Shown piece after piece: positions 17,405 to 25,313 of a stretch of DNA of 64,000 nt. Source of the DNA: Fibrobacteria bacterium AD312 (GTDB lineage Bacteria; Fibrobacterota; Fibrobacteria; Fibrobacterales; Fibrobacteraceae). A program made the position numbers and the translations under genes. Under the pieces are notes generated by a model. That model had not been told where the DNA came from. It worked only from the letters and a program-made list of their open reading frames with translations, and ran no database searches. Position 1 is the stretch's first letter; each line of letters opens with the position of its first letter. The stretch covers positions 62,001 to 126,000 of the forward strand of contig LIUM01000049.1 in NCBI GenBank assembly GCA_001462345.1. Direction: 5' to 3'.

Positions 17405-19023
17405 TGGTCAAAAAGCTTTTTATTGTAGGGCTTATTCTCTTAATTCCAGGCATCTGGACTTTATTTCAAGCTTTAAGTATAGGGCCTGCTTCCTGGGCTC
17501 TTGATCAATCGCTTTTTTGGGGAACCCCTATTGTAAATTTTGTTTTTTGGATAGGTCTTGCTCATGCAGGGACATTTTTATCTGCTATTCTTTTGATTCT
17601 TGAAGTCCGTTTTCAAAAAAGGATTTCTTTAGTAGCAGAACTTTCTACAATCGCTGCGATCCTTGTGGCTTCGATATTCCCATTGATTCATTTAGGAATC
17701 GTTTCTCGTTTTTATTTTCTAATTCCATTTTTTAATGAAAGAAACATCTTTGCCAATTTTTCATCTCCTTTAATATGGGATTTTGTGGCAATTTTTGTTT
17801 ACTTGTGTATTTCTATCTTTTATATCGTCACGCATTTACTTTCCTTAAAACATGCCTCTTTGTTAAAAACAAGAAAAGTGTTAGCATGGATTTTATTTCC
17901 TTTAGTTCTTTGGGTGCATACTATAGTGAGTCTTGATTTCGCTGTCACGACAAATAATTTATGGCAAGGAGCTTATTTCCCAATCTATTTTATTCTCGGG
18001 GCTTTATTCTCTGGTCTTGCTCTTGTTGTTTTTCTTTTAGAGGTGCAAAAGAGGAGAGTTCGTAAAATAGAAGAATTATTGATTGCCGCCTCTTGGCTCT
18101 TATTTGTTTTTTGGATTTGGGAATTTTTCCAAAAAGGAGTCTGGCATTTTGAAGTGGTATTCTTTGGTTTTGTAATCGTTCAATTATTATGGATTCCCGT
18201 TTTAAGAAAACAAAAAGCGTTTCGACTTTTTGTTTCTTTCTCCGTTCTTATTTCTATGTGGCTTGAACGTTACGTTTTAATTATTCCATTGGATATCGAA
18301 TGGCTTCCTGTCGATTATGGATGGTTTGCATTAGGAATAGGTTTGTTTTTATCTGTGTTCTTTGGCCTATATCTTCTTATTCAAAAACATAATCCTCTAG
18401 TCTTTTATGTATCGGCAGAAGAATCGAATGAAAAATATTCAAGAAAAGTCTTATGGGGTATATTGGCAGGTGCTGTCGTTTTTGCTCTTCTTTATTTTGC
18501 CTTAAATTACCCACTAGATACTTCTGTTCCTTTGATGAATTGGATTCCTGTTTTGTTCCCTCTTTTCTCTTTATTTGCTGGACTATCTTTTTTTGCCTTA
18601 GGGGTGTATTCTGTAGTCCCTAAAAAGCAATTTTTTCTTGTTTCAGGCCTCTTGGTTTTAATTCTTGGGGGAGCGTTTGGGGCTTTTTATGCTGGCGGAG
18701 ATACTAATTTAGGTGTAGAATCTAAAATTATTTCTGTAGAACGAGTTTCAAAAAATAATCGTCCCGTAAAGGATTTGTGGGCGAGTCGCTGTGCTTCTTG
18801 CCATGGCTTAAAAGGAGAAGGAAACAGAAAATTTATTTATGAGTTTTATCCTGAAATTCAAGATTTAACTTTAGAACGATTAAATAGTCAGGGAGAGGAT
18901 TCATTAACTCAAGTCGTTTTGAAAGGGCGTGCTTTTATGAATCCATTTGAAGGTCGCGTCTCTGAACCTGAAGCAAGAGCTTTAATACGTTATATGTACC
19001 AACTCGCGGAGGAAAAAGAATGA
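17404..19023 (+). CDS. ActC/NrfD-like quinol-binding membrane subunit fused to cytochrome c
   Basis: The protein has 539 residues. Residues 1-440 hold about ten to twelve hydrophobic helices. The segment VNFVFWIGLAHAGTFLSAIL matches the ActC helix that lines the quinol pocket, and the WLERYVLIIP segment is likewise ActC-like. After the last helix (about 415-435) a periplasmic class I cytochrome c domain follows, with CASCH at 463-467 and a candidate distal Met in FMNPF. ActC itself normally has no heme domain, so this fusion adds a second monoheme carrier to the complex. The start overlaps the upstream stop (TGATG) and the gene overlaps the next by four bases. Quinol oxidation is inferred from the family. 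Confidence 0.87.
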   Translation: MVKKLFIVGLILLIPGIWTLFQALSIGPASWALDQSLFWGTPIVNFVFWIGLAHAGTFLSAILLILEVRFQKRISLVAELSTIAAILVASIFPLIHLGIVSRFYFLIPFFNERNIFANFSSPLIWDFVAIFVYLCISIFYIVTHLLSLKHASLLKTRKVLAWILFPLVLWVHTIVSLDFAVTTNNLWQGAYFPIYFILGALFSGLALVVFLLEVQKRRVRKIEELLIAASWLLFVFWIWEFFQKGVWHFEVVFFGFVIVQLLWIPVLRKQKAFRLFVSFSVLISMWLERYVLIIPLDIEWLPVDYGWFALGIGLFLSVFFGLYLLIQKHNPLVFYVSAEESNEKYSRKVLWGILAGAVVFALLYFALNYPLDTSVPLMNWIPVLFPLFSLFAGLSFFALGVYSVVPKKQFFLVSGLLVLILGGAFGAFYAGGDTNLGVESKIISVERVSKNNRPVKDLWASRCASCHGLKGEGNRKFIYEFYPEIQDLTLERLNSQGEDSLTQVVLKGRAFMNPFEGRVSEPEARALIRYMYQLAEEKE

Positions 19024-19466
19024 CTCCTCTTATAAACGCATTGGCTTGCCTTTTGGCTTTATTACCCGCATCTTTTTTATGGACATCCCCTCGTTCGATT
19101 GCTCGTTATGGGATTTCACAGGCCTTAATTTTATTGTGTTTTATGCTCTTTACATTTTTTACAGGGGATATGGAAGACCCTATGATGGAGTTTTACCCTT
19201 TAAAAATGTGGGCGTTCTGTTTATGTGTTTCTACTTTGACTTTAACAAAGAAAAGAACTTTTTTTATGACTTTAGCACAAGGGTTATGGTTCTGGATTGT
19301 TTTCTTTGGTTCTCTTTCTCTTGCTTATCGTGGAGAGCCTGTTAATAATCTATCCATGATTCTTTTATTTTTCGGGATGATTGGTGTACAATTTTTTAAA
19401 CAAAATCCAAAAGAAATATCACTAGGTATTCTTATTTATTGGGTTGGCATTTGGATGCTTTTTTAG
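19020..19466 (+). CDS. Small integral membrane protein closing the ACIII-like operon
   Basis: The protein has 148 residues with four or five hydrophobic helices (about 4-20, 29-47, 63-79, 84-110 and 114-147). I recognise no family motif. Its start overlaps the stop of the ActC-like gene (ATGA), so it is translationally coupled and likely a subunit or assembly factor of the complex. It is much too small for ActF (ActC-like, about ten helices), but its position matches that of the small membrane subunits in alternative complex III operons. No terminator with a T-run follows; the convergent YciO-type gene ends 59 bases away. Confidence 0.7.
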   Translation: MTPLINALACLLALLPASFLWTSPRSIARYGISQALILLCFMLFTFFTGDMEDPMMEFYPLKMWAFCLCVSTLTLTKKRTFFMTLAQGLWFWIVFFGSLSLAYRGEPVNNLSMILLFFGMIGVQFFKQNPKEISLGILIYWVGIWMLF

Positions 19467-19525
19467 AAAAACGATTCTCATTATTTTTTGGCGAGAATAG
19501 ATTGTTAAATGCTATAAAAAACGCT

Positions 19526-20113
19526 TTATAATAATTCACCACGAATGACTTCTACCTCGTTACCAACAAGGCTAATCACGTTTGTAGGGTGGCTTCCAAT
19601 TTCTCCGCAATCAATCATCATATCGACGCTATGTTCAAATAAATTCCAAAGAGCATCAGGGTCTGTCAATTCTTCTTCAGAAATTTTTGCCGCCGTACTT
19701 AAAATAGGCTTGTCAAAATGTTGAAATAATTCCTTAAAGAAAGGATGAGTCGGAAATCGAACCCCTATTTCAGTTCTTTTGACATCTAGCTTTCTTGCTA
19801 TATGAGGGGATGCTGGTAAAATAAATGTGTATGGCCCAGGTATTCTTGGTTTCATGATATTAAAAGCAAAGTTACTGACATGAGCATATTCAGTAGCTGA
19901 CCTTATGTCCCGAAGAATTAAGGCCATTAAAAACTTTTTTAAGGGCTTTTTTAAGGCGTAAAGTTTATGAATCGCTTTTGAGGACTCGGCGTTACAGCCA
20001 ATAGCATAACCAGATTCTGTAGGGTATAGAAGAAGACCATCGTCTTCTAAAAGTGTGGCGGCGAGTTTAATCGTTCTCGCTTGAGGGTTTATAGGATGTA
20101 CTTCGAAACGCAT
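19526..20113 (-). CDS. YciO/YrdC/Sua5-family protein
   Basis: The protein has 195 residues from ATG at 20113 (MRFEVHPINPQ); an in-frame GTG four codons upstream would overlap yraN. The nucleotide-binding motif reads LLLYPTESGYAIGCNAESS, closer to YciO (YPT.SGYA.G) than to the TsaC/Sua5 form (YPTDTVYGLG). PGPYTFILPAS and RKLDVKRTEIGVRFPTH are the other conserved blocks. Sua5/TsaC make threonylcarbamoyl-AMP for the tRNA t6A37 modification; YciO proteins share the fold with weak or no such activity in E. coli. If no other TsaC exists in the genome, this may be the functional enzyme. It is the last gene of the six-gene minus-strand run. Confidence 0.88.
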   Translation of the reverse strand: MRFEVHPINPQARTIKLAATLLEDDGLLLYPTESGYAIGCNAESSKAIHKLYALKKPLKKFLMALILRDIRSATEYAHVSNFAFNIMKPRIPGPYTFILPASPHIARKLDVKRTEIGVRFPTHPFFKELFQHFDKPILSTAAKISEEELTDPDALWNLFEHSVDMMIDCGEIGSHPTNVISLVGNEVEVIRGELL

Positions 20114-20118
20114 ATTAA

Positions 20119-20511
20119 TTAACACTCGTATATTGTTTGAGGCCCTTCAAAAGCATTTTGAATATGGGTTAACTTATAATTCGTGGCAGCTAAATCCATT
20201 GCAATAACGTCAAAACGGCATCGTTTATTAGGTGCTCCATGAAAATGAAGAAAATGACAAGCTGTTTTCCAGATTTTGATTTGTTTTGCCCGAGAAACAC
20301 GATGAGCAGCGCTCCCTTTTTGGGCGTTCCAGACGGATTTGACTTCAGTAAAAACAAGATCTCCAGAAGGGGATTCTGCAACAATATCTAATTCGCCACC
20401 AGCAAAAGAGTAGTTTCGAGAAAGCAATGTGTAATTTAGCCTTCTTAAATAAGCGGCAGCATGTGTTTCTGTAAAACGGCCTTTTTTAGTATTGTTGGAG
20501 TGGTCTCTCAT
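20119..20511 (-). CDS. yraN: YraN/UPF0102 nuclease-fold protein
   Basis: The protein has 130 residues, typical for the family. It shows the KGRFTETHAAAYLRR N-terminal helix and the restriction-nuclease-like core GGELDIVAES...LVFTEVKS, with D and E-x-K in the positions of a PD-(D/E)xK active site. The family is widespread and its exact role is unsettled. The start overlaps the kinase stop (ATGA), so it is coupled to the kinase gene in the operon; the YciO-type gene starts 5 bases after its stop. Confidence 0.9.
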   Translation of the reverse strand: MRDHSNNTKKGRFTETHAAAYLRRLNYTLLSRNYSFAGGELDIVAESPSGDLVFTEVKSVWNAQKGSAAHRVSRAKQIKIWKTACHFLHFHGAPNKRCRFDVIAMDLAATNYKLTHIQNAFEGPQTIYEC

Positions 20512-22022
20512 TTTAGCTTTAATCCAAGTAAACGTATTTCAGATATAGCAAAATTTTTAGAGGATTCTAATTCGTAACTCTCTTCAAGAAACAACTGTAG
20601 CTCCGTCGTTTCAATTGCATTCATAGTCGGGTATTGCATTCCTTTGATGTTTTCAAAAAGAATTTTTTGTTTAAACCCTTCTTTCGTTTTTAGAATAATA
20701 GTTTTTGGCTTATTAAAAATTCTGAAGCGATCTCCAAAATCATCATCAATGGATTTTTGATACCCAATAGCCATGCCTAAATGAGTGATTAAAGTAGGCT
20801 CAGGAAATTCAATGACTAAAATGGGATTTTTGATGTTGAGAGGAGGGGGAAATAACCATGCATTCTTAAAATTATCATCTAATAAATTTTCAGGAGGGTA
20901 ACCATTAGGACAGTCCCCTTCTAAATTTTTTTCTTCAAATGACGCCCGTAAATGCATATCATTGATTTGTTGAAGAACACTTTCTGGCTTGTGTGTAAGC
21001 ATCAGCGTAATCAACAAGGCCATTAATAAGGGGAACATAAAAAAAGCGAGAATCATTAGCTTTTTTCGTTTGATTTCATTTGAAATCTTAGAGGCAGAAG
21101 AAAAGAATGATTTTTCTTTGGGAGCTAGAGAAACTTTACTCTTTTGGCGTGTAACCGATTGACTTCCTGTGTCTTTTTTAGAGAAAATAAAATCAAGCGC
21201 ATCTAATAGTTCTTGCATGTCTTTATAGCGTTCATTCATGTTCTTTTTAAGACATTTTAATATTAGATGAGAAAGTTCTGGAGGAACATTCGATCGGAGC
21301 GTTTCTGGAACAGGAGGCTTTTCTTGAACATGTTTGATTGCAATTTCTATGGGCTTGTTTCCTGTAAAAGGAAGCCTTCCACAAGTCATTTCAAATAGAA
21401 TCACGCCAAGGCTATAGATATCGGATTGGATTGTGATTTCATCGCCATGGCACTGCTCTGGAGACATGTATTCTGGAGTACCCATGGTCATGCCAGTCAT
21501 GGTCAAACGTTCTTTTTCCATTTCTTGAATGTAAGAAATGCCGAAATCCATGATGTAGACACGATTATCTTGGGTAATCATGATGTTGGAGGGTTTGATG
21601 TCTCGATGAATAACACCTTTACTATGGGCGTATAAAAGACCACGAGCGACTTGTTTTCCAATGAGTTCAATGGCTTCAAAATCAAGTTCTTTTCTATTTT
21701 GAAGAACGCTTGCGAGTGACGTCCCTTTGACATAAGTCATCGCAATAAAAAGCTGATTTGCTTGTTTTCCAAAATCAAAAACGTGGACAATATTTTGATG
21801 ATCAAGCTCTTTCATGGCTTGAGCTTCAAAATAAAAGCGCTTTACCGATTCAGCATCTGATGAAGTATCTAGTACTTTGAGAGCGACTTCTCGATTTAAT
21901 TTTTTATCAAGAGCTTTATAGACATAGCCCATGCCGCCTTTACCTAAAACATCAAGTAATTCATAGTTGCTATTAAAAGCACAAGGGAATTTTTTATGAT
22001 TATTAATTGGGCCAAGATTCAT
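20508..22022 (-). CDS. Transmembrane Ser/Thr protein kinase with periplasmic galactose-binding-like domain
   Basis: The protein has 504 residues. Kinase domain (about 20-280): glycine loop GKGGMGYVYKA, the VALKVL lysine, catalytic HRDIKPSN (139-146), DFG (159-161) and APE-like GTPEYMSPEQ (181-190), all intact. A juxtamembrane Ser/Lys-rich linker (285-320) could be autophosphorylated. One membrane helix (322-342) follows. The C-terminal 150 residues lie outside the cytoplasm; their layout (LLDDNFKNAWLFPPP, LVIEFPEPTLITHLGMAIGY, FAISEIRLLGLKL) resembles F5/8-type/NADase-type carbohydrate-binding folds. I infer an envelope or glycan sensor. The start codon overlaps the stop of the FHA-ABC transporter gene (ATGA), strongly suggesting that the transporter is its substrate, as with PknF and Rv1747. 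Confidence 0.88.
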   Translation of the reverse strand: MNLGPINNHKKFPCAFNSNYELLDVLGKGGMGYVYKALDKKLNREVALKVLDTSSDAESVKRFYFEAQAMKELDHQNIVHVFDFGKQANQLFIAMTYVKGTSLASVLQNRKELDFEAIELIGKQVARGLLYAHSKGVIHRDIKPSNIMITQDNRVYIMDFGISYIQEMEKERLTMTGMTMGTPEYMSPEQCHGDEITIQSDIYSLGVILFEMTCGRLPFTGNKPIEIAIKHVQEKPPVPETLRSNVPPELSHLILKCLKKNMNERYKDMQELLDALDFIFSKKDTGSQSVTRQKSKVSLAPKEKSFFSSASKISNEIKRKKLMILAFFMFPLLMALLITLMLTHKPESVLQQINDMHLRASFEEKNLEGDCPNGYPPENLLDDNFKNAWLFPPPLNIKNPILVIEFPEPTLITHLGMAIGYQKSIDDDFGDRFRIFNKPKTIILKTKEGFKQKILFENIKGMQYPTMNAIETTELQLFLEESYELESSKNFAISEIRLLGLKLK

Positions 22023-24157
22023 TTTGATTTCTTCAGTTTATAAAGCACGGATAATGTAATAATATAAATTAGAATCGCTAAAATAAGAGGAATAATAATG
22101 TTAAAAAGAGAATTTGGGGTAAGAGTGAATAGATTTTGAAGCGCGCTTTGATTGTACCTAGACCAAATCACGGTCGAAATGGCTCTTCCCACCAGTTTCA
22201 TTTGATCTAAAGGCACCAAAGCACCTGTTAAAGCGACTTGAGGAATAATAAGCAAGGGTAAAAAAGCATTCGCTTGGCCTGCATTTTTTGATAGAGAACT
22301 CATAAAAAGGCCAGAGGCAATGGCTGGCAGTAACGTGGTAAGGGCAATTAGAAGTAAAGAAAAAGGCGCTGGTGAAATGTCCAAAAAGGGCATAAAACAA
22401 AAGTAGCAAAGTGTGATTTGAATCAAAGCAAAAATCAAAGAAACGGTGGTTTTTGCTCTTAGTAAAGAAAACACGGGCATTCCTTTTCGAAATTCTTGAG
22501 TGAGCAATTCTTTTTCCGAAACAATTTCTCGAATAGAGATAGAAAGGGCAAACCAGTTACCGCACAAAATTAAAGCAAAGGCAATAATCCATAAAGAGGA
22601 TTGATTCGAAAAAATCTGGGATAAAAGAAATCCTATAATCAAAGGCTGTAAAAACAGGGCGGAGAGTTTGCCTTTGTCTCTAAAAAATGCCTTGAAGAGC
22701 AATGCTATCCAGTACCAAAAAAATGTTTTTCTTGGAATCGATGGAAATACGTTTCTTGCCGTGCTATTTTCTAGTGCAATGGGAGTATTGAAGCGAGACG
22801 TTTTCCATTGACAGGCCGTTTGATCATTTAAGCAAGAAAGAATCGTCTCTGGATTTTGTGAATCGAAATAAACGCAAGCTTCTTTAGGAGGGCCAAAAAA
22901 ACTTTGTTCTCCTTGATGTAAAATCAAAACATTATTGGCAATATTTAGAGCTTCATAACTATGAGTCGTGATAATAATGGAATGGCCTAAAAAAGAGAGC
23001 TGTTTTAGATGAGCACATAAGATTTTGGCATTGACTGGATCTAAACCAGCTAAAGGTTCATCTAATAAAATAAGCCCTGGCGCTCCCATCAGTTCTCCTG
23101 AAAGAGCCATTCTTCGACGTTCTCCGCCACTTAAAGTAGAAACTAGATTGTTTTCTTTTCCATCAAGTTGAAATAATTCGGTAAATTGAAAAAGCCGATT
23201 TTCTATTTCCTTTTTTGAATAATCTTTGGGCAGAGAAATGCGAGCGTTATGTAAAAGAGTTTCTTTAACCGTCCAATCTTTTCGAACTAAAGGATCTTGA
23301 GGTAGTATGGTTAAAAATTCACGAATCTCTTTTTTCCGATAATTGATGCCGTTAATTAATATTTGGCTATCATCAGAGGCTTTCATGTTTCCACTTAAAA
23401 CTCGAAGTAGAGTGCTTTTTCCTTGACCAGATTGCCCAATAACGGTGAGTATTTCGCCAGCGGCGACGTTAAATTGAATGTTTTTTAAAAGAGTCTTCTC
23501 TTTAACTGAAACACAGAGATTTTTGACAAGGACATCAAAACCAATATGGCGTTCATGGATATAAAGCTTATCGTTTTGAAAAACAATAAAACACCAAGGT
23601 AATCGAATGGATTCTCCGTTTTCCAGGAGAAGTTTCTTCTTTTTATATCCCGTTTCTATTTGAGCTGATTTGTCAAATAAAAATAAACACTTGTTCTCTA
23701 AAAGCCGTACTTCTGCTAATTTAAGAGGGCAAGCGGGATGATTGATTCCTTGGGGCTGTATTTCTGGTACTTGTCGGCCTAAGATAAATGGCTTTTTAGA
23801 AGATAAAGAAATAGGTTCTATTATTTCTTGAATGGATACATGTAAAAGAGTTAAATCATTGTTTTTTAAGGTGACTCGAAGCTGTTGTAGTCCAATTAAA
23901 AATTCATCGCCATCTTCGATTATACATTCCTGAACGGGGCTTCCATTTCTTATGGAACCAGTGGTTTGGCTTATATTCTTAAAATGCCATTGCTCGTCAA
24001 CAAAAGTGATTTCAGCGTGTATGCGAGAGACCGCTCGATCCTTAAAGGATAGAGTGCATTCTTTACTTCGACCTATAACAAAAGGTGTGTCAGGATCAGG
24101 TTTTAGAATGCGAAAAGGACTAGCCAAGGTTTTTAATTCCTCTCTCAAAGCGATCAC
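22019..24157 (-). CDS. FHA-domain ABC transporter (ABCG-type half transporter, Rv1747-like)
   Basis: The protein has 712 residues from GTG at 24157; a TTG ten codons later (24127) has a better-placed GAGAGGAA site, so the start is uncertain. FHA domain 1 (about 20-100) has GRSKECTLSFKDRAVSRIHAEI and NISQTTGSIRNG, the phosphothreonine-binding set. A second, degenerate FHA-like module is seen at 122-195. The ABC ATPase has Walker A GQSGQGKST (241-249), signature LSGGERRR (342-349), Walker B LILLDEP (362-368) and the H-loop His in TTHS. The C-terminal ABC2-type membrane domain has about six helices from 480. FHA-FHA-NBD-TMD is the order in Mycobacterium Rv1747. The substrate is unknown. It overlaps the kinase gene by four bases and the aminotransferase end by up to 38. 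Confidence 0.9.
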   Translation of the reverse strand: MIALREELKTLASPFRILKPDPDTPFVIGRSKECTLSFKDRAVSRIHAEITFVDEQWHFKNISQTTGSIRNGSPVQECIIEDGDEFLIGLQQLRVTLKNNDLTLLHVSIQEIIEPISLSSKKPFILGRQVPEIQPQGINHPACPLKLAEVRLLENKCLFLFDKSAQIETGYKKKKLLLENGESIRLPWCFIVFQNDKLYIHERHIGFDVLVKNLCVSVKEKTLLKNIQFNVAAGEILTVIGQSGQGKSTLLRVLSGNMKASDDSQILINGINYRKKEIREFLTILPQDPLVRKDWTVKETLLHNARISLPKDYSKKEIENRLFQFTELFQLDGKENNLVSTLSGGERRRMALSGELMGAPGLILLDEPLAGLDPVNAKILCAHLKQLSFLGHSIIITTHSYEALNIANNVLILHQGEQSFFGPPKEACVYFDSQNPETILSCLNDQTACQWKTSRFNTPIALENSTARNVFPSIPRKTFFWYWIALLFKAFFRDKGKLSALFLQPLIIGFLLSQIFSNQSSLWIIAFALILCGNWFALSISIREIVSEKELLTQEFRKGMPVFSLLRAKTTVSLIFALIQITLCYFCFMPFLDISPAPFSLLLIALTTLLPAIASGLFMSSLSKNAGQANAFLPLLIIPQVALTGALVPLDQMKLVGRAISTVIWSRYNQSALQNLFTLTPNSLFNIIIPLILAILIYIITLSVLYKLKKSK

Positions 24158-25313
24158 AGGCTTTCGTTAGCGTCTCAAGATCAGCGGCATAAGAAAAGCG
24201 AACACAAGAATCGTCTCCAAAAGCGGCTCCAGGAACAATAGCAAGGCCCTCCGATTCTAATAAATAATGACATAAGTCAGAAGAATTAGAAATGGTTTTC
24301 CCTTCAGGAGTTTTTTTTCCATAAATATTTTTAACAGAAACAAAAAGGTAAAAAGCACCTTCAGGAGGGGCAATAAATAGATCTTTAATCTGTTGAAACC
24401 GACTAAGCATATAATCACGACGCTTTAGAAACTGGTCTCTCATTGAAAATACGGATTCTAAATCCATGTTCAGTGCCGCAAGTCCAGCGTATTGAGAAAT
24501 GTTTGATGGGTGGTGAATGGCTTGACTTTGAATTTTGGAAATGATTTTTGCAATGGCTAGTGGAGCGGCATTATAGCCGAGTCGCCAGCCAGTCATGCAA
24601 TGCGATTTGGAAACCCCATTAATTAAAATAGTCCTTTCATACATGCCATTTAGAGATGCCATGGAGACAAAAGACCCTTTATAAACGAAGTATTCGTAAA
24701 CTTCATCAGAGATGCAATACAAATCTTCTTCTAAAATGACTTTTGATAATTTTTCTAATTCAGAAAACGAATAAACAGCTCCAGTGGGATTACATGGGTT
24801 ATTAAAAATAATGGTCTTGGTTTTTGGCGTAACCGCTTCTTGTAATTGTTCTGCTGTGATTTTAAAATGATTTTCTGCACTCGCGTTAATAAAAACAGGG
24901 ATTCCTCCCAACCATTTCACAAGTTCAGGATAAGTGACCCAATAAGGGCTAGGAATAATGATTTCGTCACCTGGATTGATTAATGCGGCAAGAGCATTAA
25001 AAACGGCATGCTTGGCACCGCTAGTCATAATGATATGATCGGCATTATAAGTAAGGTGATTATCTCTCATGAGTTTATGAGACACCGCTTCTCGAACTTC
25101 TAAAATTCCAGTAGGGGCTGTGTAGCGTAATTTGCCTGCTAGAATGGCGTCGATACCTGCTTTGCAAATAGCTGTAGGTGTATTTAGATCGGGTTCACCG
25201 GCGCCTAAGCTAACGACGTCTTTCCCTTCGGCCTTCATTTTTTTTGCTAAGGTGTCAATGGCAACCGTTAAAGACGGAGTCATATTTTCTGTGCGGGTAG
25301 AAAGATTTTTCAT
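24120..25313 (-). CDS. aspC: Class I PLP-dependent aminotransferase (aspartate aminotransferase-like)
   Basis: The protein has 397 residues, full length for fold-type I aminotransferases. Conserved features are LGAGEPDLNTP near the N-terminus, the SGAKHA cofactor loop, FNNPCNPTGAVYS, SDEVYEYFVY and the PLP lysine in NGVSKSHCMTGWRLGY. A C-terminal Arg in CVRFSYA would bind the substrate carboxylate. It most likely exchanges amino groups between aspartate and 2-oxoglutarate, although prephenate or other amino acids cannot be excluded. Its ATG overlaps the stop of the MMPL gene (ATGA), placing a metabolic enzyme inside an otherwise envelope/transport operon. Confidence 0.9.
   Translation of the reverse strand: MKNLSTRTENMTPSLTVAIDTLAKKMKAEGKDVVSLGAGEPDLNTPTAICKAGIDAILAGKLRYTAPTGILEVREAVSHKLMRDNHLTYNADHIIMTSGAKHAVFNALAALINPGDEIIIPSPYWVTYPELVKWLGGIPVFINASAENHFKITAEQLQEAVTPKTKTIIFNNPCNPTGAVYSFSELEKLSKVILEEDLYCISDEVYEYFVYKGSFVSMASLNGMYERTILINGVSKSHCMTGWRLGYNAAPLAIAKIISKIQSQAIHHPSNISQYAGLAALNMDLESVFSMRDQFLKRRDYMLSRFQQIKDLFIAPPEGAFYLFVSVKNIYGKKTPEGKTISNSSDLCHYLLESEGLAIVPGAAFGDDSCVRFSYAADLETLTKACDRFERGIKNLG

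Noticed and set aside
19474-19498. ATTCTC/GAGAAT hairpin between the ACIII-like operon and the YciO gene
   Set aside because: Only 6 bp with a 13-base loop and no T-run, so it is not credible as a terminator.
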